Shown here: one piece after another, positions 51,263-59,221 of the stretch
How the letters are laid out: each line of letters starts with the position of its first letter
How positions within the stretch are numbered: the stretch's first letter is position 1
DNA from: Phocaeicola fibrisolvens
Lineage (GTDB): Bacteria > Bacteroidota > Bacteroidia > Bacteroidales > Bacteroidaceae
Assembly: GCF_025567125.1 (NCBI RefSeq)
Contig: NZ_JAOQJI010000003.1
Coordinates: 62,001-126,000 of the forward strand
Length of the DNA: 64,000 bases
Reading direction: 5' to 3'
Notes under the pieces: generated by a model
The model's database searches: none
Told to the model about the DNA's origin: nothing
What the model saw: the letters and a program-made list of their open reading frames with translations, nothing else
Position numbers and translations under genes: made by a program

Positions 51263-52681
51263 ATGTACAAGATTGATTCTCAAAAGGCAGAGGAATTTAT
51301 CTGCCACGAAGAAATTCTGGATACCCTGGAATATGCCCAAAGCAAGAGCCAGGACAAGGAACTGATACGTTCCATCATTGAAAAGGCCCGCCTGTGCAAG
51401 GGACTCTCCCACCGCGAAGCTGCCGTACTCTTGGAATGCAACGACCCGGAACTGGTGGAGGAAATCTACCATCTGGCCCGCGAAATCAAGCAGAAATTCT
51501 ACGGTAACCGCATCGTGATGTTCGCCCCGCTGTACTTGTCGAACTATTGCGTGAACAGCTGTACCTATTGTCCCTACCACGCGAAGAACAAGACCATCGC
51601 CCGCAAGAAACTGACACAGGAGGACATCCGCCGCGAGGTCATCGCCCTGCAGGACATGGGGCACAAACGCCTGGCACTGGAAGCCGGCGAAGACCCTATC
51701 CACAATCCACTTGAGTACATTTTGGAGTCCATCCAGACCATCTATAACATCAAGCACAAGAACGGAGCCATCCGACGGGTGAACGTGAACATTGCCGCCA
51801 CTACGGTAGAAAACTACCGTCGCCTGAAAGAGGCCGGCATCGGCACCTATATCCTGTTTCAGGAAACCTATCACAAGGAAAACTACGAAAAATTGCACCC
51901 CAGAGGTCCGAAGAGCAACTATGCTTACCACACGGAAGCCATGGACCGCGCCATGCAGGGAGGCATTGACGACGTGGGCATCGGTGTATTGTTCGGCCTG
52001 AACACTTACCGCTATGATTTTGTGGGACTGCTGATGCATGCTGAACACCTGGAAGCAACCTACGGCGTAGGTCCGCACACCATCAGTGTGCCGCGTATCT
52101 GCTCGGCCGACGACATCGATGCTTCCACCTTCGAGAACGCCATCTCCGACGAAATATTTCAGAAGATTGTGGCCGTCATCCGCATCAGCGTGCCTTACAC
52201 CGGCATGATTATCTCTACCCGTGAATCGCAGCGTTCCCGCGAAAAAGTGCTGGCCCTCGGCGTATCACAAATCAGCGGTGGTTCCCGCACCAGCGTGGGA
52301 GGCTATGCCACCGAAGAACTGCCGGAAGAAAACTCGGCTCAGTTCGACGTGAGCGACCACCGCAGCCTGGATGAAATCGTGGCCTGGCTGCTGAAACTGG
52401 GCTACATTCCCAGCTTCTGTACGGCCTGCTACCGCGAAGGACGTACGGGCGACCGCTTTATGTCGCTGGTCAAAACCGGACAAATCGCCAACTGTTGTGC
52501 GCCCAATGCCTTGATGACGCTTCAGGAGTATCTTTATGACTATGCCTCACCGGAAACACGCCGTTTGGCAGAAGACATGATCCGCAAGCAGATGGAAGAG
52601 ATTCCCAATCCCGCCATCCGTAAAAGAGCGTTGGAGAATCTGGAACGGATTGCCGAAGGGAAACGCGACTTCCGTTTCTAA
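51263..52681 (+). CDS. hydG: [FeFe] hydrogenase H-cluster radical SAM maturase HydG
   Basis: HydG cleaves tyrosine to make the CO and cyanide ligands of the H-cluster. The 472 residues carry the radical SAM motif CVNSCTYC (C96, C100, C103). The C-terminal motif CX2CX22C (C386, C389, C412) holds the second, auxiliary iron-sulfur cluster. RRVNVNIAATTVENYRRL and GPHTISVPRICSADD are conserved in HydG and separate it from the ThiH relatives. hydF follows after 28 bp. Confidence 0.97.
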   Translation: MYKIDSQKAEEFICHEEILDTLEYAQSKSQDKELIRSIIEKARLCKGLSHREAAVLLECNDPELVEEIYHLAREIKQKFYGNRIVMFAPLYLSNYCVNSCTYCPYHAKNKTIARKKLTQEDIRREVIALQDMGHKRLALEAGEDPIHNPLEYILESIQTIYNIKHKNGAIRRVNVNIAATTVENYRRLKEAGIGTYILFQETYHKENYEKLHPRGPKSNYAYHTEAMDRAMQGGIDDVGIGVLFGLNTYRYDFVGLLMHAEHLEATYGVGPHTISVPRICSADDIDASTFENAISDEIFQKIVAVIRISVPYTGMIISTRESQRSREKVLALGVSQISGGSRTSVGGYATEELPEENSAQFDVSDHRSLDEIVAWLLKLGYIPSFCTACYREGRTGDRFMSLVKTGQIANCCAPNALMTLQEYLYDYASPETRRLAEDMIRKQMEEIPNPAIRKRALENLERIAEGKRDFRF

Positions 52682-52709
52682 ATGTAGGACTTAAAGACTT
52701 ATTAAACGT

Positions 52710-53894
52710 ATGAACGATACCCCCCGTGCCAACCGACTGCACATCGGTCTGTTTGGCAAACGCAACGCCGGAAAGTCGTCGCTGATCAATGCCCTGACGC
52801 ATCAGGACACGGCCCTTGTGTCGGAAATCCCCGGCACGACCACCGACCCGGTTTTCAAGGCCATGGAAATCCATGGCCTCGGTCCTTGCGTGTTCATTGA
52901 TACGGCCGGATTTGACGATGAAGGTGAACTGGGCGAACTCCGCATCCGACAGACACAGCGTGCGCTGGAAAAGACAGACATCGCCCTGATGGTCTGCACC
53001 GACGACCACTTGGAAGAAGAATTGCACTGGCAGCACCTGTTGAAGGAAAAGAATGTACCCATCATCTGGATATTGAACAAATGTGACCAACTGCCCGATG
53101 CCGAGCAGACCATGCGCCGAATTGAAAAACAATGCGGACAGGTTCCTCTGCTGGTGAGCACCCTCACCGGACAAGGGCTGGATGACATTCTGCGCAGCCT
53201 CCGGCACAAGTTGCCGGATGAAACCATGGCACAAGGCATTGTAGGCCGGCTGGTGGAAGAAAACGACACCGTCATGCTGGTCATGCCGCAGGACATCCAG
53301 GCTCCCAAAGGCCGCCTCATCCTGCCGCAAGTACAGACCATCCGGGGACTGCTGGACCGCAGATGCCTGGTGATGAGCTGTACCACCGACAAGATTGATG
53401 CCATGCTAGCTGCCTTGTCCCGTCCGCCGAAGCTGATTATTACCGACTCACAGGTGTTCCGTACGGTGTATGACAAGAAACCTGCCGAAAGCCGGCTTAC
53501 CTCCTTCTCCGTCCTCTTTGCACAGTACAAAGGTGACATCGACTACTACCTGGAAGGAGCCAATGCCATTGCCCGGCTGACCCCGGACTCACGAGTATTG
53601 ATTGCCGAGGCATGTACACATGCCCCGCTGGCAGAAGACATCGGACGGGTGAAAATTCCGAACATGCTCCGCAAGCGCATCGGCGAAAGCCTGCAAATCG
53701 ACATCGTATCGGGCACGGACTTCCCAGAAGACCTGACCCCATACGACCTGATTATTCATTGCGGGGCCTGCATGTTCAACCGCAAGTATGTGCTGAACCG
53801 CATCGACCGGGCTCGCACCCAGCAGGTTCCCATGACCAACTACGGAGTGACCATTGCCTACCTGGCGGGGATTCTGGATAAGATAGATTACTGA
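52710..53894 (+). CDS. hydF: [FeFe] hydrogenase H-cluster maturation GTPase HydF
   Basis: HydF is the scaffold on which the di-iron subcluster is assembled before transfer to HydA. The N-terminal GTPase domain has GKRNAGKSSL (16-25), DTAGFDDEGE and NKCD. A middle dimerisation region follows, and the C-terminal cluster-binding motif is CTH (C302, H304) with HCGAC (H350, C351, C354). The length of 394 is normal. It is the last gene of the cassette and is convergent with the next gene, 16 bp away. Confidence 0.96.
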   Translation: MNDTPRANRLHIGLFGKRNAGKSSLINALTHQDTALVSEIPGTTTDPVFKAMEIHGLGPCVFIDTAGFDDEGELGELRIRQTQRALEKTDIALMVCTDDHLEEELHWQHLLKEKNVPIIWILNKCDQLPDAEQTMRRIEKQCGQVPLLVSTLTGQGLDDILRSLRHKLPDETMAQGIVGRLVEENDTVMLVMPQDIQAPKGRLILPQVQTIRGLLDRRCLVMSCTTDKIDAMLAALSRPPKLIITDSQVFRTVYDKKPAESRLTSFSVLFAQYKGDIDYYLEGANAIARLTPDSRVLIAEACTHAPLAEDIGRVKIPNMLRKRIGESLQIDIVSGTDFPEDLTPYDLIIHCGACMFNRKYVLNRIDRARTQQVPMTNYGVTIAYLAGILDKIDY

Positions 53895-53910
53895 TTTCTG
53901 AGAAGTAAGA

Positions 53911-54558
53911 CTAGTTACCCTTCGTTATTCTGACGTGGATTGTTCCCTCAGAGGGCTTATCCTCCTCTAAGCGGAGGGTATAATACACATAATCGTCAAT
54001 GCCATACTTCTCATACCATTTGCGTGGCTCTACTCCGGAGTCACGCAAACCACAAAAGTAAGTACCTCCCTCAACAGGAATACCGGAAGTATAACTCATA
54101 ATAGGGGTTTCAAGGCCATCGCCCGGTGTGTATGTCTCCATGAGAATCTTGTTTCTGCCCACGCATACCGTATCCGTAAACAACCCCATATTGGCTGCAG
54201 AATTATCTAGAGGCGAATAAAAACAAGTAATACGCAGACTGTCTTCCTTGTAGGGTACAGCCATAAAGTCAACAGTCTCTACGCTGTCGACCAATATCAA
54301 ATGAAGGAAATCGGGTAATAGTTCACGTTTTGTAAATATACCTTTATGGCAAGATACCTTTTGTAGCTTGGCACGCTTTCCATTAAACTCGCCCCGGATT
54401 GTCAGTCTCAGATGCTGCACACCTTGCATCTGGAAATATTCCTGCAAAGGCACGGAAAGAGAATGTGCCGGGTACTCATAACTAACTTTCACTTGTTGTG
54501 CCCATACAGGCATACTTAACAGGAGCAATAAGACTGCCCCCAAAATTTGTCTCTTCAT
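53911..54558 (-). CDS. secreted protein of unknown function (215 aa)
   Basis: I do not recognise the family. A signal peptide (residues 1-20, ending at PVWAQ) is followed by a mostly beta-structured mature part (KVSYEYPAHSLSVPLQEYF..., ending VYYTLRLEEDKPSEGTIHVRI). No membrane segment or catalytic motif is visible, so it is probably periplasmic. It has its own -7 box (54589-54596) and is convergent with hydF. Confidence 0.7.
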   Translation of the reverse strand: MKRQILGAVLLLLLSMPVWAQQVKVSYEYPAHSLSVPLQEYFQMQGVQHLRLTIRGEFNGKRAKLQKVSCHKGIFTKRELLPDFLHLILVDSVETVDFMAVPYKEDSLRITCFYSPLDNSAANMGLFTDTVCVGRNKILMETYTPGDGLETPIMSYTSGIPVEGGTYFCGLRDSGVEPRKWYEKYGIDDYVYYTLRLEEDKPSEGTIHVRITKGN

Positions 54559-54588
54559 AACGGTCTCTTTTTATCTTATTTTCCTCCT

Positions 54589-54596
54589 CAAATATA
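54589..54596 (-). promoter_or_regulatory. -7 box of the 53.9 kb secreted-protein gene
   Basis: On the minus strand TATATTTG fits TAnnTTTG, 30 bp before the ATG. Confidence 0.5.
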
Positions 54597-54636
54597 GGTA
54601 TTTCAGACAAGAAACAGACCTTCACCTACAAAAAAT

Positions 54637-54664
54637 GTGGCGCATACTTCTCAGCATGCACCAC
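54637..54664 (-). terminator. terminator of ric
   Basis: GTGGTGCAT and ATGCGCCAC (one G-U pair, minus strand) form a 9-bp stem with a 10-base loop, followed by ATTTTTT. It lies 30 bp after the ric stop. Confidence 0.8.
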
Positions 54665-54694
54665 ACCGTTATCCATTCTTTCCAATATCAAAAA

Positions 54695-55423
54695 TCAACA
54701 TACGATTTCTCGTTCAATCTCCTCAAAGCGCGGGAAAAGCAGATTGTTTTCCAGGTGAATATGTTCGAACAAAGCATCCACAAACGCCTCCAGTTCCTGC
54801 ATCAGCAAACGGTAGCTGCCACAGCCATCCTGAGGCACCGAGAAATAATCCGTCAGCTGAATGATGTGCAAGTAGCGGTTTCCCTCTCCTTCATGCTCCA
54901 TCTTCATCACCCGGATAGGATTGGAAATCGTACCACAGTGCATCGGTGCCATACGCTGCCCCTGTTCCTTCGCCGCATACAGCTCATAGAGATACGGGAA
55001 CAACACATTTTCCTCTTTCTGCAAGTGCATTTCCAAATCTTCCAGCGACTCGCTCACCAGCGCCTTCAGCTCATGCAATTCCGGATGTGCTTCCCCATGC
55101 ACACGCTCCACTTTTTCCAGCAATGCCAGCAGCTCCGGTCCATTGGCACGGATACCGCGGTGGTGTATCTTCAGGATATAATCCATCAACAAGTCCAACG
55201 GCCATGAAGCAAACGGAATCCGCCCGTTCCCGGCCTCTTCCTGACGCGTCAATGCCTGCTCCACGTCTTCCATCGACAAGTTCAAATCGGCACAAGCCTT
55301 TTCCAGCGTCACCTCTCCATGACAGCAGAAGTCGATGCCATATTTCTTGAATACTTTCGCTGCAGCAAAGTCATCGGCTACAATCTGTCCTACACTCGTA
55401 TATTTCCAGTCTTTCGTTTCCAT
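54695..55423 (-). CDS. ric: iron-sulfur cluster repair di-iron protein (Ric/YtfE/ScdA)
   Basis: This hemerythrin-like di-iron protein repairs iron-sulfur clusters damaged by nitric oxide or oxidants. The N-terminal DUF542 segment (about residues 8-65) includes YGIDFCCHGEVTLEKAC. The hemerythrin domain supplies His/Glu ligands in LDLLMDYILKIHHRGIR, ERVHGEAHPELHEL, HLQKEENVLFPYL, MKMEHEGEG and HIHLENNLLFPRF. The length of 242 is normal. It has its own promoter, with a Crp/Fnr-geometry palindrome at a class II position, which suggests stress-activated expression, and ends at a terminator. Confidence 0.94.
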   Translation of the reverse strand: METKDWKYTSVGQIVADDFAAAKVFKKYGIDFCCHGEVTLEKACADLNLSMEDVEQALTRQEEAGNGRIPFASWPLDLLMDYILKIHHRGIRANGPELLALLEKVERVHGEAHPELHELKALVSESLEDLEMHLQKEENVLFPYLYELYAAKEQGQRMAPMHCGTISNPIRVMKMEHEGEGNRYLHIIQLTDYFSVPQDGCGSYRLLMQELEAFVDALFEHIHLENNLLFPRFEEIEREIVC

Positions 55424-55452
55424 ATTCTTTTCTTTTTATTTGATTACGGGTG

Positions 55453-55460
55453 CAAAGATA
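55453..55460 (-). promoter_or_regulatory. -7 box of ric
   Basis: On the minus strand TATCTTTG is a perfect -7 box, with initiation expected near 55446. No TTTG is present at -33; that position is covered by the palindrome at 55482-55497. Confidence 0.65.
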
Positions 55461-55481
55461 AGGCCTCCCCTCCAGAAACTT

Positions 55482-55497
55482 TGTCACCTATGTGACA
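55482..55497. promoter_or_regulatory. Crp/Fnr-type operator upstream of ric
   Basis: TGTCAC-CTAT-GTGACA is a perfect 16-bp palindrome, equal to TGTCA-N6-TGACA, the spacing used by Crp/Fnr regulators. Its centre lies about 43 bp upstream of the predicted ric start, close to the -41.5 position of class II activator sites. Confidence 0.6.
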
Positions 55498-55564
55498 CCG
55501 ACCTATAACGAAAGTTAAACCCGTGTTCTGCCGAAAAGAAGTGACACTATATGCAGAAAAACAC

Positions 55565-55572
55565 TAACTTTG
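55565..55572 (+). promoter_or_regulatory. -7 box of the CobW-family gene
   Basis: TAACTTTG fits TAnnTTTG, 28 bp before the ATG. No clear -33 TTTG. Confidence 0.5.
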
Positions 55573-55600
55573 CAGGCACGTAAAAAAACAGAACAATAAG

Positions 55601-56854
55601 ATGAAAACAAAAGACATGCCTATACTCCTGCTCACCGGTTATCTAGGAAGCGGGAAAACCACTTTATTGAATTATTTGCTGAGCAACCGTGAAGGAATCA
55701 AGTTTGCTGTCATCGTGAACGACATCGGTGAAGTCAACATCGATGCGGAACTGATTCAGAAAGGCGGCATCGTGGGCCAGAAAGAAGACAGCCTCGTGGC
55801 CCTGCAGAACGGTTGCATCTGCTGTACGCTCCGCACCGACCTCATCGAACAGATTTTCGAACTGATGAAAATGCAGCGTTTCGACTACATCGTCATCGAA
55901 GCCAGCGGAGTATGTGAACCGGAGCCTATCGCCCGTACCATCTGTTCCATTCCCCAGCTGGGTGGAGCCTATACCAAATACGGAACCTGCCGCCTCGACA
56001 ACATCGTGACGGTGGTCGATGCCCTTCGTCTGCAAAGCGAATTTGACTGTGGAAAGGAACTGACCCGCAAGGATCTGGAAGAAGAAGACATTGCCAACCT
56101 GCTGATTCAGCAGATAGAGTTCTGTTCTACTATCCTGCTGAACAAAGCTTCTGAAGTCAGCCCGGAAGAACTGGACCGCATCCGAAGCATCATCCGTAAC
56201 ATCCAGCCCCGTGCAGAAATCATCGAATGTGACTATGCAAAGGTAGATTTGGACAAGATTGTCGGTACTCACCGTTTCGACTACGAAAAGGTAGCCACTT
56301 CTGCAGCCTGGATTCACGAAATAGAACGTCCGGTAACCGAGGAAGAAGAGGCCGAAGCTCATGCTCACGAAGGACATCACCATGACCATGAGCATGAGGA
56401 ACACGAGCACGAAGCGCATGATCATGACCACGAGCATGGACATCATCATCACGACCACGAACATCACCATGACGAAGGCGAAACGGAGGAATACGGCATC
56501 AGCAGTTTCGTGTACTATCGCCGTCCGTCCTTCGACATTCATAAGTTCGACCGGTTCCTGGCAACCAAATGGCCGCGCAACGTGATTCGTGCCAAAGGGG
56601 TATGCTACTTTGCCCACAACCGTGACATGTCGTTCCTCTTCGAACAGGCAGGACGCCAGAAACAGATTACAGAAGCTGGACTCTGGTATGCCACCATGCC
56701 CGAAGACGAACTTATTGAAATGATGAAACGCGAACCTGGACTGGTGAGAGACTGGGACGAACGCTACGGTGACCGCATGCAGAAGATTGTCTTCATCGGC
56801 CAGCACCTCGACAAGGAACAGCTGATTAAAGACTTGGATGCTTGTCTGGAATAA
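55601..56854 (+). CDS. CobW/P47K (COG0523) GTP-dependent metallochaperone with His-rich loop
   Basis: This 417-residue G3E GTPase probably delivers metal, most often zinc, to target proteins. Walker A is GYLGSGKT (13-20) and the CxCC metal motif is GCICCTLRTDL (C72, C74, C75). A very His/Glu/Asp-rich stretch (about residues 247-295) can store or sense metal ions. The C-terminal CobW_C domain has FVYYRRPSFDIHKFDRFL. A ring of His next to the CxCC motif is typical of zinc homeostasis members. It is divergent from ric and monocistronic; no zinc-regulator site was recognised. Confidence 0.93.
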   Translation: MKTKDMPILLLTGYLGSGKTTLLNYLLSNREGIKFAVIVNDIGEVNIDAELIQKGGIVGQKEDSLVALQNGCICCTLRTDLIEQIFELMKMQRFDYIVIEASGVCEPEPIARTICSIPQLGGAYTKYGTCRLDNIVTVVDALRLQSEFDCGKELTRKDLEEEDIANLLIQQIEFCSTILLNKASEVSPEELDRIRSIIRNIQPRAEIIECDYAKVDLDKIVGTHRFDYEKVATSAAWIHEIERPVTEEEEAEAHAHEGHHHDHEHEEHEHEAHDHDHEHGHHHHDHEHHHDEGETEEYGISSFVYYRRPSFDIHKFDRFLATKWPRNVIRAKGVCYFAHNRDMSFLFEQAGRQKQITEAGLWYATMPEDELIEMMKREPGLVRDWDERYGDRMQKIVFIGQHLDKEQLIKDLDACLE

Positions 56855-56876
56855 CTTGAAACAAACTAAATAAAAA

Positions 56877-56926
56877 TATGCCTTCCTGAGTCCGCCGATT
56901 AAGCGCTTCAGGAAGGCATACTTGCT
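56877..56926. terminator. terminator between the CobW and GH28 genes
   Basis: TATGCCTTCCTGA (56877-56889) pairs perfectly with TCAGGAAGGCATA (56908-56920) over 13 bp, with an 18-base loop and a T-rich 3' side. It can act for both convergent genes. Confidence 0.85.
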
Positions 56927-56966
56927 TTTCACCTTTATAATATATATTGACCTTTCCGGCCTCTAC

Positions 56967-58505
56967 TCAATCCACCTCCTGCAACTGTTCCTTTACGGTG
57001 GCATCCACTTCCTGCAACGTGCATTTCCGCAAGACTACCTGTCCTGCCTGCTTGTTCTCCGGCAGATCAATCCCCGTCAGACGAATACCGCTTACCCGGT
57101 CGAACACAAAAGCCGGACGGAAATCATCTTCCTGCAAACGCAGTTTGATGTGACGCATCTGAATTCCTTTCACATGGCGCACATAAAATCCCCACGAAGG
57201 CAGTTCCTCAAACATGGTAAACTCCGGATATCCCTTTTCATTTTCAGGCACATCCTTCAACCGGCTCACCGACATGTAGGCCATCCCCCGCGTAGCACGG
57301 CCCGGATACACAATCTCGATGTTCTCCAACGTCACATCTTCAATATCATGCCCCGGTATGCCTGAAATGGAACTGGGGAACGGGTTATGGAAGAACGTCA
57401 CCGAAGGTCCCCGCAAGTCATAATTAAGGTCCGGACGGCCAAAAGGCACTTCCACATACACATTCTTGATGGACACATGACGCAAGTACCCCGGCTGGTC
57501 TCCCGAACGATGCCCCAGACGGATAAAAATCGCATTGCCCGTATTCACCGCATGTACATTGGAGACCTGCACATGCTCAATCTCCGCTCCGTCGACCGAC
57601 TCAATGGCAATGGCCGAACGGTAGGTATCCTTTACCCAGATGCTATCAATCTTTACATTCTTGAATCCACCGAGTGACTCCGTACCAAACTTGATGGCAC
57701 TGGCACTGCTGATGATGTGACAGTTGGAAATAGAAACTCCGTCGTTCCAAGCCCCCCGGTTGTGCGATTTCAGGCAGATGCCGTCATCGGCAGAGTTGAT
57801 GTAACAGTTTGAAATGCGTACCCTCTTACAGTCGCTGATATCAATCCCATCGTTGTTCCAGTAAGCCCGGTTTTCGACATGCAGACTGTCCAACGTCAGG
57901 TCGGAGCACAATGAAAACGACAATCCCCACGCGGCGCTGCTCCGAAGACGGGCATTACGGATCTCCACATTGCGACACCCGCGGATGAAAAGCAATTTCG
58001 GACGCGTATTCGGCCGCTTACAGTATGTATTATAATGCTTATCCACCAGCTCTCCCGTATGATGCAGACTGTCAATCGTCAAGGCAAGTTCCCTACCCTG
58101 GCCGTCAATGCAACCGTCACCCCGGATACCGATATGTTCCGCCCCCTCGGCATAAATCAATGCCTGGTCAAAATGGTCATCGTTCACCTTCAGCTCCTTC
58201 TCCGTGCTGAAACCCGGATAATCATACGGGCTCGTACTTCCCAGCAGCACCGCCTCCTTCTCCAGATAGAGCACCACATTCGATTTCAACTGCAAACTGC
58301 CGGTGAGATACCGTCCGGCAGGGAAATACAACTAGCCGCCTCCCGATGCATGCAACTTATCGATAGCAGCTTGCAGGCTGTCTGTATTCAGTGTTTTTCC
58401 ATCGCCCACCACTCCGTGACGAAGCACATTATATTCAATTGCCGTGGCTGTGTTCATCCACAAGCACAGGCCACATAAAAAAAGAAATAAGGTTTGTTTT
58501 TTCAT
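56967..58505 (-). pseudogene. GH28 polygalacturonase-like gene broken by an in-frame TAG
   Basis: The intact reading starts at the ATG at 58505 with a signal peptide (MKKQTLFLFLCGLCLWMNTA) and the normal GH28 opening (LRHGVVGDGKTLNTDSLQAA). It then meets TAG at 58332-58334 (codon 58), exactly where the family continues with YFPAGRYLTGSLQLKSN. Downstream the frame stays open for 454 codons with the GH28 active-site segments NNDGIDISDC, SADDGICLKS and the later IKFGTES. Restored, the protein would have 512 residues, normal for the family. CAG (Gln) to TAG is the simplest change. It could be a true pseudogene, a sequencing error or amber readthrough. The role would be pectin breakdown in the periplasm; no other pectin genes are adjacent. 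Confidence 0.85.
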
Positions 58506-58614
58506 GGTATATCTGTCTATTCACGGGTAAAAATACACATTTCATCAGACAACCACCCTATCATCCGTCCATAAAATGGCGGTATCTGACAGAATTTTTC
58601 ACCTAAACCTGCAA

Positions 58615-58660
58615 AAAAACGTCTTTTTGAGGCACTCTACCAGCCTCAAAAAGACGCCAT
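58615..58660. terminator. terminator after the pyrD-HD unit
   Basis: GTCTTTTTGAGGC (58621-58633) pairs perfectly with GCCTCAAAAAGAC (58643-58655) around a 9-base loop, 25 bp after the HD-gene stop. On the minus strand the stem itself ends in a T-rich run. Confidence 0.88.
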
Positions 58661-58679
58661 CCAACGGCTTCCGTCTTAC

Positions 58680-59207
58680 TTACAGATACATTCTATCGAG
58701 CAATGACAAACCAGCCCGGGTCTTGAAGATCTTTTCCCGTACCTTCCGGACAGCTTCTACCGGCAGGTTGTCTTCATAAATATTGACCAGAAAATCGGCT
58801 TCCACCAGAATCTGATAGTCCATTCCCTCTATACAATCATACGTGTGATGATGCCCCACCAGCCAGCATATCCGTTCAATCTGTGCTTCAGAGAATGTGC
58901 CCATTTCGGTCAGCAGTTTCCGGGCCTCTGCCGGACCTTCCTGTTCCTGATGTTTCCCATCGCACACTCCATATTTCTTCTCGGAAATCCGGATGCCAAT
59001 GTCGTGTACAATCGCGGTCGCTTCCAGAATCAGCTGCGTAGCCGCATCCAATCCCTCTGACAAACCAATCATCCGGGCAAAGTAATGCACCTTGATGAGG
59101 TGCTGTATCCGTTTCGGGTCACCCGCATTGTAGGTCACCATCCGGTCTGACAATTCATGCAACTGCCAGACGGCTGTTTTTTTCTCGTTTACTTCCATAT
59201 CTTGCAT
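58680..59207 (-). CDS. HD domain phosphohydrolase
   Basis: This 175-residue cytosolic metal-dependent phosphohydrolase has the HD motif ATAIVHDIGIRI, an upstream His in IKVHYFARMIGLSEG, and a downstream His pair in LVGHHHTYD with a later Asp in VEADFLVNIYED. The substrate is unknown; relatives act on nucleotides. An alternative ATG at 59198 would shorten it by three residues. It lies 14 bp after the pyrD-like gene and ends at the terminator. Confidence 0.85.
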   Translation of the reverse strand: MQDMEVNEKKTAVWQLHELSDRMVTYNAGDPKRIQHLIKVHYFARMIGLSEGLDAATQLILEATAIVHDIGIRISEKKYGVCDGKHQEQEGPAEARKLLTEMGTFSEAQIERICWLVGHHHTYDCIEGMDYQILVEADFLVNIYEDNLPVEAVRKVREKIFKTRAGLSLLDRMYL

Positions 59208-59221
59208 TCATAAGTTATCTT

